This document shows, one piece after another, positions 7,841 through 17,902 of a DNA stretch of 64,000 nt. The stretch comes from an uncultured Flavobacteriaceae bacterium (GTDB lineage: Bacteria > Bacteroidota > Bacteroidia > Flavobacteriales > Flavobacteriaceae), in assembly GCA_943789365.1 (NCBI GenBank), contig CALSTV010000001.1, forward strand, positions 1,364,001 to 1,428,000, written 5' to 3'. The notes under the pieces are model-generated. The model saw only the letters and a program-made list of their open reading frames with translations. It had not been told where the DNA came from and ran no database searches. How positions within the stretch are numbered: the first letter of the stretch is position 1; the number at the start of each line of letters is the position of its first letter. Both the position numbers and the translations under genes were made by a program.

Positions 7841-9946
7841 CTATCTTACGAATGCATTCGCCATTCCACCGTCTACATTTAGGATGTTTCCTGTTGATTT
7901 GTCGGTAACTCCAACAAAAGAGAACACTCCGTTTGCAATATCGGCAGGGGTGATGATTTCATTCAATAAATTTCTTTTTGCATAAAAAGCAGGGAGTTCT
8001 TCTACGGTAATACCGTTGGCTTTGGCTCTTCCTTCTGCCCAAGCACCTTCCCAAATTTTACTTCCTACAATGACACCATCAGGGTTTACGGTGTTTACTC
8101 TTACTTTGTCTTTTGCCAATTCAGCAGCTAACAAACGTACCATATGTTGTTGTGCCGCTTTTGCGGTTCCGTAGGCTACATTGTTGGGTCCTGCTACCAA
8201 TCCGTTTTTACTGGCAATTGAGATATAGTCTCCTCCCAATCCTTGTTGACGTGTAATGGCTGAGAATTGCTTTGCCAAATCGAACTGTCCTTTTACTAGG
8301 ATGTTTTGTAGAATGTTCCAATCTTTATCAGTGGTATCTTCTAAAGGCTTAGAGATTGCCAATCCAGCACTGTGTACAACAATGTCAATACCTCCAAATT
8401 CTACACAGGCTTTTTTATAAGCGCTTGCAATAGATTCAGTATCTGTTACATCACATACTGCATAAGTAGACACATCTCTTTTGTAGGTTGCATTGGCTTC
8501 GATCAAGCTTTCTTCGTTGATATCTGTCAATACTACAACCGCACCTTCTGCTGCTAATTTATCGGCAATGGCTTTTCCAATTCCTCCACCTGCACCAGTA
8601 ACCAAGGCTACTTTTCTAGATAAAGGTTGTTCTTTTGGCATACGTTGTAGTTTTGCTTCTTCCAACAACCAGTACTCAATATCAAAAGCTTCTTGTCTTG
8701 GCAATGAAGTATATTCAGTTATTGCTTCTGCACCACGCATTACGTTGATGGCATTGATATAAAATTCATTCGCTACACGTGTCGTTTGTTTGTTTTTTGC
8801 AAAACTAAACATTCCTATTCCTGGGAAAATGATGATTACTGGGTTTGCATCACGTACGGCTGGACTGTTGTCTTTTTTACAGGTATTGTAATAGTCTACA
8901 TATTCCGCTCTATACGCTTCAAACGCAGGTGTTAACTTTTTCAAAATAGCTTCGCTGTCAGACAAATCTTCATTTTTATCCAAAGTCAATACCAACGGTT
9001 GAATTTTTGTTCTTAAGAAATGGTCTGGACAAGAAGTTCCCATAGGCGCCAATCTTTCCAAGTCATTACTATTGATGAATTCCATCACAACATCAGTATC
9101 AGAGAAGTGCCCAATCATTCTGTTTTCAGAAGAACACAACCCTCTTAATAAAGGCATGATTTGTGCTGCTTTTTCAGTTCTTTCTTCTTTAGGAAGACTT
9201 GTTATTTTTTGTCCTCCAAAAACACTACCGTTTTCAGCAATTTTATTTTCTATGTATTCAGAAGCCATTTCAATAACTTCCAAACTGTTCATATAACATT
9301 CGTATGAGGTGTCTCCCCAAGTAAACAATCCATGAGAACCTAATACGATCCCTCTGATTCCTGGGTTTTCAGCCAAGCATTTCTCCAATTGCAATCCTAA
9401 GTCGAAACCTGGACGTTGCCATGGCACCCATCCCATCGTGTCTCCCCAAATTTCTTTGGTTACTTGCTCACTATCTTTTGCAGCAGCAACAGCAATCAAG
9501 GCATCTGGATGCAAGTGATCGATATGTGCAAAGGGTAACAAACCGTGTAATGGTGTATCGATAGACGGTGCTTTACTATCTAAGTCATAAATACAATGGT
9601 TAAACAAACCTACCATACGGTCTTCATCTGCCATACCTCCGTATACATTTTTCAAATCACGCAATCTATTGGTATATAAACCAGCAATTCCAGCTCTGTT
9701 CAAAGTACCGATGTCACCACCAGATCCTTTTACCCACATTACTTCTACCTCTTCATTTGTCAACGGATCTTTTTCAATGGTTTTACAACTTGTGTTTCCT
9801 CCACCGTAGTTGGTGATTCTTAAGTCCGCTCCTAAGATATTAGAACGGTATAAAAATAATTCTACTTGATCATCTCCTATTGCTGCGACTTTTTCTTCGT
9901 CCCATAAATAATCTACGTGTTTGAATTCTGCAATTGCTTGTTTCAT
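7841..9946 (-). CDS. rhaEW: Bifunctional L-rhamnulose-1-phosphate aldolase / short-chain (lactaldehyde) dehydrogenase
   Basis: A 701-residue two-domain cytosolic enzyme. Residues about 1-420 form a class II aldolase/adducin domain (ITNYGGGNTSCK, LIAVAAAKDS, GLFTWGDTSYECY). Residues about 440-701 form a short-chain dehydrogenase with the cofactor motif VTGAGGGIGKA near 447 and the YGTAK catalytic Tyr-Lys pair near 588. This architecture is known from rhamnose pathways, where it cleaves rhamnulose-1-phosphate to DHAP and L-lactaldehyde and oxidises the aldehyde. The start MKQAIAEFKHVDYLW is preferred to an upstream Met at 10009, because that Met overlaps the -7 box at 10007-10014. It is the first gene of the operon and is driven by a promoter with the locus-wide motif. 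Confidence 0.85.
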   Translation of the reverse strand: MKQAIAEFKHVDYLWDEEKVAAIGDDQVELFLYRSNILGADLRITNYGGGNTSCKTIEKDPLTNEEVEVMWVKGSGGDIGTLNRAGIAGLYTNRLRDLKNVYGGMADEDRMVGLFNHCIYDLDSKAPSIDTPLHGLLPFAHIDHLHPDALIAVAAAKDSEQVTKEIWGDTMGWVPWQRPGFDLGLQLEKCLAENPGIRGIVLGSHGLFTWGDTSYECYMNSLEVIEMASEYIENKIAENGSVFGGQKITSLPKEERTEKAAQIMPLLRGLCSSENRMIGHFSDTDVVMEFINSNDLERLAPMGTSCPDHFLRTKIQPLVLTLDKNEDLSDSEAILKKLTPAFEAYRAEYVDYYNTCKKDNSPAVRDANPVIIIFPGIGMFSFAKNKQTTRVANEFYINAINVMRGAEAITEYTSLPRQEAFDIEYWLLEEAKLQRMPKEQPLSRKVALVTGAGGGIGKAIADKLAAEGAVVVLTDINEESLIEANATYKRDVSTYAVCDVTDTESIASAYKKACVEFGGIDIVVHSAGLAISKPLEDTTDKDWNILQNILVKGQFDLAKQFSAITRQQGLGGDYISIASKNGLVAGPNNVAYGTAKAAQQHMVRLLAAELAKDKVRVNTVNPDGVIVGSKIWEGAWAEGRAKANGITVEELPAFYAKRNLLNEIITPADIANGVFSFVGVTDKSTGNILNVDGGMANAFVR

Positions 9947-10006
9947 TTTGTTTGTTTTTATGATATAATTCCCCGTTAGAAATGGGTATTTTATAAATAT
10001 ATTCGA

Positions 10007-10051
10007 CAAATGTACTTTCTGTTTTTATTTATTCTATCCTGTACTGTACTG
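10007..10051 (-). promoter_or_regulatory. Rhamnose-operon promoter with locus-wide direct-repeat motif
   Basis: On the minus strand the half-sites CAGT and CAGGATA are 10 bp apart (plus-strand 10035-10051). Exactly 20 bases later comes TACATTTG (plus-strand 10007-10014), a perfect TAnnTTTG -7 box. A further CAG lies upstream in the same run (CAGCACAGTACAGTACAGG). Confidence 0.8.
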
Positions 10052-10324
10052 TGCTGTTCACTTTTTTTTAAAATTTTTATAGATTATTCAACAAACACCT
10101 CCTTTAGAATGGGTACATCGTAAGGCTCGTTGCTTGGCTTAATTTAAGAAGAAGAAGAAGTTGATTGCTCTAGTACAAGCAGGTACAACGGCAGGCGTTT
10201 TTTGTCGACCCAATTTTTTATTTGGGTGCCTTTAGCTATGACATGGATGGTCAGGAAAAATAGAATTGACAAAATTTTATAATGTGTACCGGTAAACTAG
10301 TTCACTTTTTATATCTTACACCTT
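10052..10324. other. Intergenic stretch before the DUF1961 gene
   Basis: It contains an (AAG)n-like run near 10150, a CCCAA/TTGGG inverted repeat near 10210-10230, and at 10242-10258 a weak version of the locus motif (CAT-N7-CAGGAAA) without a good -7 box. No coding sequence was recognised. Confidence 0.35.
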
Positions 10325-11122
10325 ATGAATAAACACGCGCTTCCATTGTTGCTTTTAGGGCTACTTACTATTTCTTCAGTAGCACAGCAAAAATCAAGTT
10401 TTCAAGAATTAAATAAGTCCGACAATTGGCGTTTGTCATTTGATGATTCATGCACTAAAGATTGGCAGTCACATTGGTTTTTAGACGGTTTAAGAGCTAC
10501 GCTAAAAAACACCAAAGACGGCATGATTTATAGCGCAGGAACCGTAAACAAAGATGATGCCTGCCATGCCGTACTCTGGACAAAAAACGCTTTTAAAGGA
10601 GCTGTTAAGATTGAATTTGACTACACAAGAACTGATGCTAGAAATGTATGGGTTAATATTCTATATATTCAGGCAACTGGACACGGAAAGCCTCCCTACT
10701 CTAAAGATATTACTGAATGGAACGAAATGCGCATCATTCCATCAATGCGGAACTATTTCAATAATATGAACACACTCCAAGTTAGTTATGCCGCTTTTAC
10801 AGGTGATAATACAGATCCTGAAGATGATTATATGCGAATGAGAAAATATCCTCGAAAAGAAGGAGAAAATTTTCAAAAATCAACCGAAATCCCTTCGGCA
10901 TATTTCCAAACAGGCTTGTACAAACCTGGAGAAACCTATCATATTACCGTTATCAAAAACGACGATGAGGTGTTTTTTAAAGTTATTGGTTCTGACGTCG
11001 AAAAATTATTTTACTGGACTTCTCCAAAAATCAAAGAGGTCACAGAAGGGAGAATTGGACTTCGACATATGTATACAAGATCTGCTCGCTATAAAAACTT
11101 TAAAGTTTACGAATCTCAATAG
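10325..11122 (+). CDS. Secreted DUF1961 family protein
   Basis: 265 residues with a clear signal peptide (MNKHALPLLLLGLLTISSVA, then QQ). The rest (DNWRLSFDDSCTKDWQSHWF, FDYTRTDARNVWVNILYIQA, GRIGLRHMYTRSARYKNFKV) matches the DUF1961 family, whose predicted fold is a concanavalin-like beta-sandwich. Such folds occur in glycan-binding modules and some lyases or glucanases. In this locus it could bind or cut the target polysaccharide; no catalytic residues can be named with confidence. It is transcribed alone, between the rhamnose operon and a GntR-type regulator gene. Confidence 0.7.
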   Translation: MNKHALPLLLLGLLTISSVAQQKSSFQELNKSDNWRLSFDDSCTKDWQSHWFLDGLRATLKNTKDGMIYSAGTVNKDDACHAVLWTKNAFKGAVKIEFDYTRTDARNVWVNILYIQATGHGKPPYSKDITEWNEMRIIPSMRNYFNNMNTLQVSYAAFTGDNTDPEDDYMRMRKYPRKEGENFQKSTEIPSAYFQTGLYKPGETYHITVIKNDDEVFFKVIGSDVEKLFYWTSPKIKEVTEGRIGLRHMYTRSARYKNFKVYESQ

Positions 11123-11208
11123 ACAAACAGTTGAACGCTCTAATTTTCGCTGATTGAAAAACAACTCAAAACATTGGACATCAATTCCCCTAAGTTTTGA
11201 ATATTAAT

Positions 11209-11240
11209 TTTGATGTTTCTTTAAAATACCTGTACTTTGC
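11209..11240 (+). promoter_or_regulatory. Probable promoter of the first GntR-type regulator
   Basis: TTTG at 11209-11212 is followed after 20 bases by TACTTTGC at 11233-11240, one step from TAnnTTTG. The ATG is 24 bp downstream. Confidence 0.5.
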
Positions 11241-11263
11241 TCTAAATCTAAAGCTCCCCAACT

Positions 11264-12310
11264 ATGGACATGCTCAGTTATATCGAAATTGATGAAAATT
11301 CTCGGAAACCAAAGTATTTGCAAATTGTAGATGCGGTGACTAGCAATATATCATCCGGTAATTTTGAAATGAATGCCAAAATGCCTTCCATCAATGCTAT
11401 GAGTGAGGAATTCTATTTGTCGAGGGATACGGTTGAAAAAGCCTATAAGATTTTGAAAGACAGAAAAATTATTATTTCTGTACGCGGCAAGGGCTATTAT
11501 ATTTCGAATACAAAATTAATTTCGAAAACTAATATCTTGTTTCTTGTCAACAAACTCAGCTCTTATAAACTGAATATTTACAATTCATTTAACAACCATA
11601 TTGGCGCCAATTCGCACACCGATTTGCAAATCTATCACTGCGATGAGTCATTGTTTTTAAACTTATTGGAAAAAAACAAAGGTGCTTATGACTACTATGT
11701 TATTATGTCTCATTTTAAAAGTGACGATTTTAAACATGTTGCCACACCAGAAAAGGTAGTCAAAGCCATTCAAAAAATCCCAAAAGACAAATTGGTCATT
11801 TTAGACGATCTTAATTCGGGTATTGATGGTGCTATTGTAGAAATCTATCAAGATTTTGAAAATGATATTTACAATGCCTTATTAGAAGGTTTTCAAAAAA
11901 TAGCGAATTATGACAAGTTGGTTTTGGTGTATCCGGAAAAGTCGGTCTATCCCTATCCGAAAAGAATTGTTCAGGGTTTTAAAAAATTCTGTATTCAAAA
12001 ATCCCTCGAATTTGAAATTATCGATGAAATATTTGATGAAATTGTTCTCAAAAAAGGAGATTTGTTTATCACCATTGGCGAAGACGATTTGGTAAATCTC
12101 ATTCGACAAATCCGCGAGCAAGAGTTCGATTTAGGCAAAGAGATTGGCGTACTTTCTTATAACGACACACCACTGAAAGAACTCTTGGGTATTTCTGTAA
12201 TTTCAACTGATTTTAATACCATGGGATCCACTGCTGCTCAAATGATTTTGAACAAAAAGAAAGGGAAGGTGAAAAATCCATTTAATTTTATCGATAGAGC
12301 GTCGATGTAG
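11264..12310 (+). CDS. GntR-family regulator with sugar-binding-like C-terminal domain
   Basis: 348 residues. The N-terminal winged helix (about 10-75: PKYLQIVDAVTSNISSGNFE, then LSRDTVEKAYKILKDRKII and GKGYYI) is typical of GntR. The C-terminal 270 residues (TNILFLVNKLSSYKLNIYNS, IGVLSYNDTPLKELLGISVI) resemble the periplasmic-binding-protein-like effector domain of LacI-type regulators. It is a paralogue of the regulator at 16.9-17.9 kb; both share the linker ISKTNILFL and the ending PFNFIDR. Proximity to the rhamnose operon suggests that it senses a rhamnose-pathway sugar, but that is inference. Confidence 0.8.
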   Translation: MDMLSYIEIDENSRKPKYLQIVDAVTSNISSGNFEMNAKMPSINAMSEEFYLSRDTVEKAYKILKDRKIIISVRGKGYYISNTKLISKTNILFLVNKLSSYKLNIYNSFNNHIGANSHTDLQIYHCDESLFLNLLEKNKGAYDYYVIMSHFKSDDFKHVATPEKVVKAIQKIPKDKLVILDDLNSGIDGAIVEIYQDFENDIYNALLEGFQKIANYDKLVLVYPEKSVYPYPKRIVQGFKKFCIQKSLEFEIIDEIFDEIVLKKGDLFITIGEDDLVNLIRQIREQEFDLGKEIGVLSYNDTPLKELLGISVISTDFNTMGSTAAQMILNKKKGKVKNPFNFIDRASM

Positions 12311-12414
12311 ATTACATGTTGACACCGACATCATTGGTGTTATGGAAGGGGTTATGATTGCGAGTGGTCATAAATACTTTTACGACTCACGGTGCAAAAA
12401 CGTTAATGCTTCCA

Positions 12415-15400
12415 TCAACCCATCTCCTTATAATTTTTAATAAACTGAGTTGGTGTTTGTCCGAATTGCTTTTTAAAACAACTTCTAAAATGTTTAGGAT
12501 CAGAAAAGCCTACCATAAAAACAATTTCTGTTATTGAATATTTACCGGTTTTCATGAGGGTTGCGGCACGTTTTACTCTTATCGCTCTTATAAACTCAGT
12601 GGTAGATTGCCCGGTTATCGCTTTGAATTTTTTATGCAATGCGGAACGACTCATACCAATATCTAAGGCAAATTGCTCTACGGAATACTCCGTATTATCA
12701 ATATTTTTTTTAATGATTTTTAAAGATTTCTTTAGAAAATCTTTGTCCAGTTTGCTCGACAATTCTTTCCATGCCGATGCCGTGGGTTTGGTTTTAAATT
12801 TTTCTGCCCATTGCTTTTTCGTTTTTAAAATATTTGCAACACGAAGCCTTAAAAGTTCAATATTAAAGGGTTTTAAAACAAACTCATCAGCACCTGTTTC
12901 CAGGCCTTCTTTTTCGTTTTCTAGCCCCGACTTTGCCGTAAGTATGAGTACCGGTATATGACTTGTTTTTATATCGTTTTTAATGATTTTACACATTTCA
13001 ATACCTCCCATTTTTTTCATCATTAAATCGGAAATAATAAGGTCTGGGTTTTTTTCTAAAGCAATCCTAAGTCCTTCCTCTCCATCCGGAGCATTAAGCA
13101 CATGGTAGTATTTCTTAAAATAATTAGATAAATATTCTTGTAAATCTACATTGTCTTCCACTATTAAAACCGTAGGGGTGTCAGAAGAGTGCTCCATATT
13201 TACTGCGGTTTTAGGGAACAATAGCGTAGTATCTTTTAGCCCTTTTACTTCTTTTTTGACAAAATTAAAAGGATATTGTTTCGGTTGCACTTCCAATATG
13301 GCGGTATCTTCATAGGCTGTTTTAGAAAGGGGTATAGAAATGGTAAAGACCGTACCTTCATTTAGCACACTCGCGATTTCAATAGTTCCGTTATGCATTT
13401 CAACCAAACGCCTTGTATACGCCAATCCCAAACCTGTTCCTGTTTGTAGGGTATCGTTTTCATTCTTCGATTGGTAAAACCTTTCAAAAATACTTGGTAA
13501 GTCGTCACTTTCTATACCAATACCTTCATCCATAACTTTGATAATGGCATGTTCCTTATTGTCAATCTTCTTTTGTTCCAGTACTATTTCAATTTTGCGA
13601 TTGGCCGGTGTAAACTTAAAGGCATTAGATAGAAGATTGTATATAATCTTTTCTATTTTATCATTGTCGAACCACCCACGAATAGCGTTTTGGTTAGCTC
13701 CAAATTTGAATTCAATCTGCCTTTCGTCAGCGATTTCTTTAAAAGCATTGTAAATCTCTTTTATAAAGTCCGCCAAATCACCTTCTTCAACAATTAAACT
13801 CACCGTCCCCGATTCTACCTTTCTAAAGTCTAGCAATTGGTTTATCAAACGCAATAAACGTGTAGAGTTTTTATACATGATACCATTCAGGCGTTTCAAA
13901 TACTCCGCATCATTACTGCCTTCCAATATCTGCTGAAGTGGTCCAATAATTAGGGTTAGCGGGGTTCTTAACTCATGAGAAATATTCGTAAAAAAACGCA
14001 ATTTCATCTGATTAATTTCAATAGACTTTTCATGCAGCGCACTTTCTAGTCTTAAATCATTTTTCAGCTTTATTTGATGCCATCTAATTCTATACCCGAT
14101 ATAAACAATAAGAATGACTGTCAAGATAAAAAACAGAATGGCGAGGGGTGTCAGGTACCATGGTGGTGTAATCGTAATTTTTATTTCTTTGGGAACAGCA
14201 CTCCATACCCCCGAACTGTTAGAGCCTGAAACCTTAAAGACATACTTACCGGGAGGAATGTTTGTATAGGAAGCAAACCTACGCTCTTTTCCTACCGATA
14301 TTTGAGGCTTTTCTTCAAAACCTTCTAAAATAAATTTATACTTGTTCTTTTCGGGGTTTGAAAAATGCATGCTAGAAAATACAAACTCAAAAGAATTTAA
14401 ATCATGTGGCAACTCAATTTCTTCTTTATCGTTTATCTCTTTTTCAAGAATGACCCTATCCGCTGTTTTTTCGCCTACCTTGATCGACTCATTAAACAAT
14501 TTAAAATCGCTGATGGTCACCTGAGGTTCTCGTTTATTTACCTGAATATTGTTTGGCTGAAAAAAGGTAAATCCATTTACGCCCCCACAAAATAAAATCC
14601 CGGAAGACGTAAAGGTCATGGCACTGTCTCTAAACTCATCAACATCAAAGCCGTCTCCTTTCTCAAAATAAATAATCTCTCCTGTACTAGGGATTAATTT
14701 TGAAATTTTACGGGCATGCATCAGCCAAATATTGCCTTCAGCATCTTCTCTTATTTGATAAATTACATTGCTTGGCAAGCCATTTTCAACGGTATAATGC
14801 ATGAATCCTATATTCCCTGAATCATTGTAATTCAGGCGATTCAATCCGCCGCCAGAAGTTCCAACATACAATACGCCATTTTTGGCTTCATAGATGTCTA
14901 AAATATGATCATTACTCAATGACTTGGTGTCTTCCTCACTGCTATAAAATTTTTCAATACTAAGGATGTCACTTTCCGTGTATTTTATTCTGTTTAAGCC
15001 ATTGCTCGTACCTATCCATAGATCGCCATGTTCATCCTCTACGATGTCACGAATATTGTTGTTGGATATACGCGAAAATTCAGTACTCGATGTGCTATAC
15101 TTCGAAGTTTGGTAGCTTTCTTTATCCGTATCGAAAGTCATTTTTACCAAACCGGCTCCCCAGGAACCATACCAAACATTGCCATACCTATCTTCTTCTA
15201 TGGCAAACACACGGTTGTTAATACCATTTGTTGGGCTCTTTCTCAACGCATCTAAGGGGGTTATTTTGTAAGTTGAAGATGCATCATGATACTGAATCTT
15301 TCGCAAACCACTTGTGGTCCCAACCCAAACAGTTCCATTTTTACCTTTTTTCAAACGTGTTATTTCACCTGTGATTTTGGGTGCTTGTGTATTGTTTTCT

Positions 15401-16680
15401 TTTTGAGAATAACTATAGACCAAAGTTGCATTTGAGCTGCTATTCAAATTGTTTTCTAATTTAATATCGCGCAAGGCTATAATAGCACCATCTTGGGTTC
15501 CAAACCAAACGGCTCCGTTTTGCCCTTCACACATCGTTATGACAGACGATTTAAATAGATTGGATACTTCTTTATCGTTTAGAAATTCATTTGAATTGTA
15601 AAAAGTATGACTGTCTAAATCCAATTTATACAAACCATGATTCGCAGTACACACCCATAAAACATTAGAGTTGTCAATAAACAAACGCTGATTATAGGTA
15701 TCTCCGATAGCTTTCTTTACTTCGGTATCTCTTGTAAAATTAACAATCTCACCAGATTCCATATCATAACTCAGCAACATCTTATTACCCCCAAACCATA
15801 ACCTGTTCTTGTCGTCGACAACCATATCTATAAGCCGCTGCGCACTTCGGGTCTCTTCATTGACACTTTTACCCAAATCTATTTTTTCAGAGGCAACGAC
15901 CTTTAAGTCATTGTTTAGTTTTAGCTTCAATAATTCCAGGCGATTATTCACCATCCAAAGGGTATTCTTTGGATATTCTACAATATCCAAGACCGCCAAT
16001 CCCTTTCTAAATAAGGGTACTGTAAAATTGGTTGGCGTTATTTTTACCTTGGGTTTCCCCTCTTCTTTAGCAATATCTAACTGGTGTAGTTTTACCCTTC
16101 CTGAAGAGGTAACAGCCCAAAATTCCCCATTCAATCCTGGAGCCAATCTTTTTATATTAATTCCTAAATCCTTATTCTTTTCCAAAACGGCATCGTATTC
16201 CAGTTGCCCTTGTTTATCTACTTCAAAAAGCTTTATACTCTTAGGTGTATTGATAACAAAAGTGCCGGATTTCGATTGGTGGATATTATGTATTCGCAAT
16301 GGTTTCTCTCCATTACCCCCCTTAAAATAGTTGATTATTTTGTCTGTACCGGTATCTATTCTATTGAGACCGGATCGTGTAGACACCCATATAAAACCGT
16401 CTTTATCCTCAAAAAGTCCTAATACAATATTACTCGTCAATCCTACGGAATTCACCGCATAGTTATATTCTTTCATGGAATAACCATCATATTGGTTTAC
16501 CCCATTATAGGTACCAAACCATAAATAGCCTTGTCTGTCTTGGATAATACTCGAAACTCGGTTATGAGATAAACCTTCATCTCCGCCTATATGATTTAAA
16601 CGCCATTGTGCATACGTACTTAAGGACAGAAGTAAACAAAAGAAACTAATAAAGTAACAATTCTTAAGAATTTTTATCAT
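12415..16680 (-). CDS. Hybrid two-component sensor/regulator (HTCS) with AraC output domain
   Basis: A 1421-residue one-protein signalling system typical of glycan loci. It has a signal peptide (1-24), then a large periplasmic two-propeller sensor with repeated DRQGYLWFGTYNG-type blades (about 28-760), a Y_Y_Y domain (about 770-835), and one membrane helix (about 840-863). The cytoplasmic part has a histidine kinase with SHELRTPL near 900 and ATP-binding GTGLGLAYTRRLVE, a receiver (TVLIVEDNVDLQ near 1168, phospho-Asp in LIISDLMM near 1215), and a C-terminal AraC domain with two helix-turn-helix units (about 1310-1421). It probably senses an oligosaccharide of the target glycan. AraC domains bind direct repeats about one helical turn apart, which fits the 10-bp direct repeat at the locus promoters. 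Confidence 0.93.
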   Translation of the reverse strand: MIKILKNCYFISFFCLLLSLSTYAQWRLNHIGGDEGLSHNRVSSIIQDRQGYLWFGTYNGVNQYDGYSMKEYNYAVNSVGLTSNIVLGLFEDKDGFIWVSTRSGLNRIDTGTDKIINYFKGGNGEKPLRIHNIHQSKSGTFVINTPKSIKLFEVDKQGQLEYDAVLEKNKDLGINIKRLAPGLNGEFWAVTSSGRVKLHQLDIAKEEGKPKVKITPTNFTVPLFRKGLAVLDIVEYPKNTLWMVNNRLELLKLKLNNDLKVVASEKIDLGKSVNEETRSAQRLIDMVVDDKNRLWFGGNKMLLSYDMESGEIVNFTRDTEVKKAIGDTYNQRLFIDNSNVLWVCTANHGLYKLDLDSHTFYNSNEFLNDKEVSNLFKSSVITMCEGQNGAVWFGTQDGAIIALRDIKLENNLNSSSNATLVYSYSQKENNTQAPKITGEITRLKKGKNGTVWVGTTSGLRKIQYHDASSTYKITPLDALRKSPTNGINNRVFAIEEDRYGNVWYGSWGAGLVKMTFDTDKESYQTSKYSTSSTEFSRISNNNIRDIVEDEHGDLWIGTSNGLNRIKYTESDILSIEKFYSSEEDTKSLSNDHILDIYEAKNGVLYVGTSGGGLNRLNYNDSGNIGFMHYTVENGLPSNVIYQIREDAEGNIWLMHARKISKLIPSTGEIIYFEKGDGFDVDEFRDSAMTFTSSGILFCGGVNGFTFFQPNNIQVNKREPQVTISDFKLFNESIKVGEKTADRVILEKEINDKEEIELPHDLNSFEFVFSSMHFSNPEKNKYKFILEGFEEKPQISVGKERRFASYTNIPPGKYVFKVSGSNSSGVWSAVPKEIKITITPPWYLTPLAILFFILTVILIVYIGYRIRWHQIKLKNDLRLESALHEKSIEINQMKLRFFTNISHELRTPLTLIIGPLQQILEGSNDAEYLKRLNGIMYKNSTRLLRLINQLLDFRKVESGTVSLIVEEGDLADFIKEIYNAFKEIADERQIEFKFGANQNAIRGWFDNDKIEKIIYNLLSNAFKFTPANRKIEIVLEQKKIDNKEHAIIKVMDEGIGIESDDLPSIFERFYQSKNENDTLQTGTGLGLAYTRRLVEMHNGTIEIASVLNEGTVFTISIPLSKTAYEDTAILEVQPKQYPFNFVKKEVKGLKDTTLLFPKTAVNMEHSSDTPTVLIVEDNVDLQEYLSNYFKKYYHVLNAPDGEEGLRIALEKNPDLIISDLMMKKMGGIEMCKIIKNDIKTSHIPVLILTAKSGLENEKEGLETGADEFVLKPFNIELLRLRVANILKTKKQWAEKFKTKPTASAWKELSSKLDKDFLKKSLKIIKKNIDNTEYSVEQFALDIGMSRSALHKKFKAITGQSTTEFIRAIRVKRAATLMKTGKYSITEIVFMVGFSDPKHFRSCFKKQFGQTPTQFIKNYKEMG

Positions 16681-16716
16681 TTCCGTGAAAAAGGTTTTTA
16701 CTAAATTTTTTCTAAA

Positions 16717-16738
16717 TATATAGATAAAAATCTATATA
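16717..16738. promoter_or_regulatory. Perfect palindrome upstream of the HTCS gene
   Basis: TATATAGAT and ATCTATATA form a perfect 9-bp inverted repeat around AAAA, 37-58 bp upstream of the HTCS start. It may be a dimeric repressor site or a leader hairpin. Confidence 0.45.
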
Positions 16739-16852
16739 GGAGACTGTTTTAAAATTTACATAAATCACTTGTATCACTGAAGAAGTGGTCATAAACAACA
16801 ACGTTGTTATTCTTCTTTAACAATTACGAAAACAGGGATTTTAAGATGTATA

Positions 16853-17902
16853 TTAAAAAGAGCCTCTATCAATAAAATTAAAAGGCACTTTAAACGCTCC
16901 TTGTTCTTTATTCAAAAGCATGTTCGCCCCGGTTTCTCCCATTATTTTGAAATCCGTCGAAATAACAGAAATACCATAAACATCTTTTAACGGTGTATCA
17001 TTATAGGAAAGAATACCGACACCCGCTCCTAAACTATTTTTGTGCTTTTTTGTTTGTTTGATAAAACGAACCAATTCGGAGTCTTCAATGATAATGAATA
17101 ATTCTCCTTTTTGAAGCTTCAAATCGTCGTCAATCTCCTCCATAACTTCAAATTCAAAATTGCATTCAAGACAAAACCTCTTCACGCCATTGAGAATTCT
17201 TTTTGGGTAGGGCAACACCTTCTTAGCGGGGTAAACAAGGTTTATTTTAGTATACTTATCTACTTTATGTTTTACCTTCTTCAGTGCCCCATAAACGTCC
17301 TTTTCAAAATCTTGATAAACCGTAATCGATTGATTGAAATCGGCTCCCAAAGCATTGTCCATTAAAATTAATTTGTCCTTTGGTATTTTGTTAAGCGCCT
17401 CAGAAACTCCGTCTGTCATACTTATATGTTCTTGGTTTTCTGTTTTAAAATGTGGCATGACAACATAGTAATCATAGGCATTGGCTTCCTTTTCTAAAAT
17501 ATTTAAAAACAAGGCCTCATCACAATGATACACGCGTAAATCTGTATGGTAATTTTCGTCCAGGGTATTGATAAAAGCATTGTATATTTCTAATTTATAG
17601 GCGCTGTACTTATTCGTTAAAAATAAAATGTTGGTTTTTGAAATTAATTTCGTTCGGGTAACAAAACTACCTTTTCCTCTAATGGAAGTTATAATGCGCT
17701 TTTTCTTTAAAATATTATAAGCTCTTTCAACAGTATCCCGAGAAACATACAGCTCTTCACTAATATCATTTATGGAAGGAATTTTTTGATTCACAACTAA
17801 ATTCCCAGTAACCACATTGTGTATTATCGATCTAACAATTTGCTGATATTTAGCCTCTGATGATTCCTCGTTAATTTTTACGTACTCTGATATTGCCATC
17901 AT
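16853..17902 (-). CDS. GntR-family regulator with sugar-binding-like domain (second paralogue)
   Basis: 349 residues from the chosen start MMAISEYVKINEES. The GntR winged helix (YQQIVRSIIHNVVTGNLVVN, LYVSRDTVERAYNILKKKRI, GKGSFV) is followed by the same LacI-like effector domain as the paralogue at 11.3 kb. Identical stretches include SKTNILFL, SYNDTPLK, GISVISTDF and PFNFIDR. Both lie on the two sides of the HTCS gene. An upstream Met at 17953 would add 17 residues unlike the paralogue and is not preferred. The differing effector pocket suggests a different inducer. Confidence 0.8.
   Translation of the reverse strand: MMAISEYVKINEESSEAKYQQIVRSIIHNVVTGNLVVNQKIPSINDISEELYVSRDTVERAYNILKKKRIITSIRGKGSFVTRTKLISKTNILFLTNKYSAYKLEIYNAFINTLDENYHTDLRVYHCDEALFLNILEKEANAYDYYVVMPHFKTENQEHISMTDGVSEALNKIPKDKLILMDNALGADFNQSITVYQDFEKDVYGALKKVKHKVDKYTKINLVYPAKKVLPYPKRILNGVKRFCLECNFEFEVMEEIDDDLKLQKGELFIIIEDSELVRFIKQTKKHKNSLGAGVGILSYNDTPLKDVYGISVISTDFKIMGETGANMLLNKEQGAFKVPFNFIDRGSF

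Noticed and set aside
10242-10286. CAT-N7-CAGGAAA upstream of the DUF1961 gene as an eleventh locus promoter
   Set aside because: Half-sites are 10 bp apart, but both are degenerate and no acceptable -7 box lies 20 bases downstream; kept only as a weak possibility.
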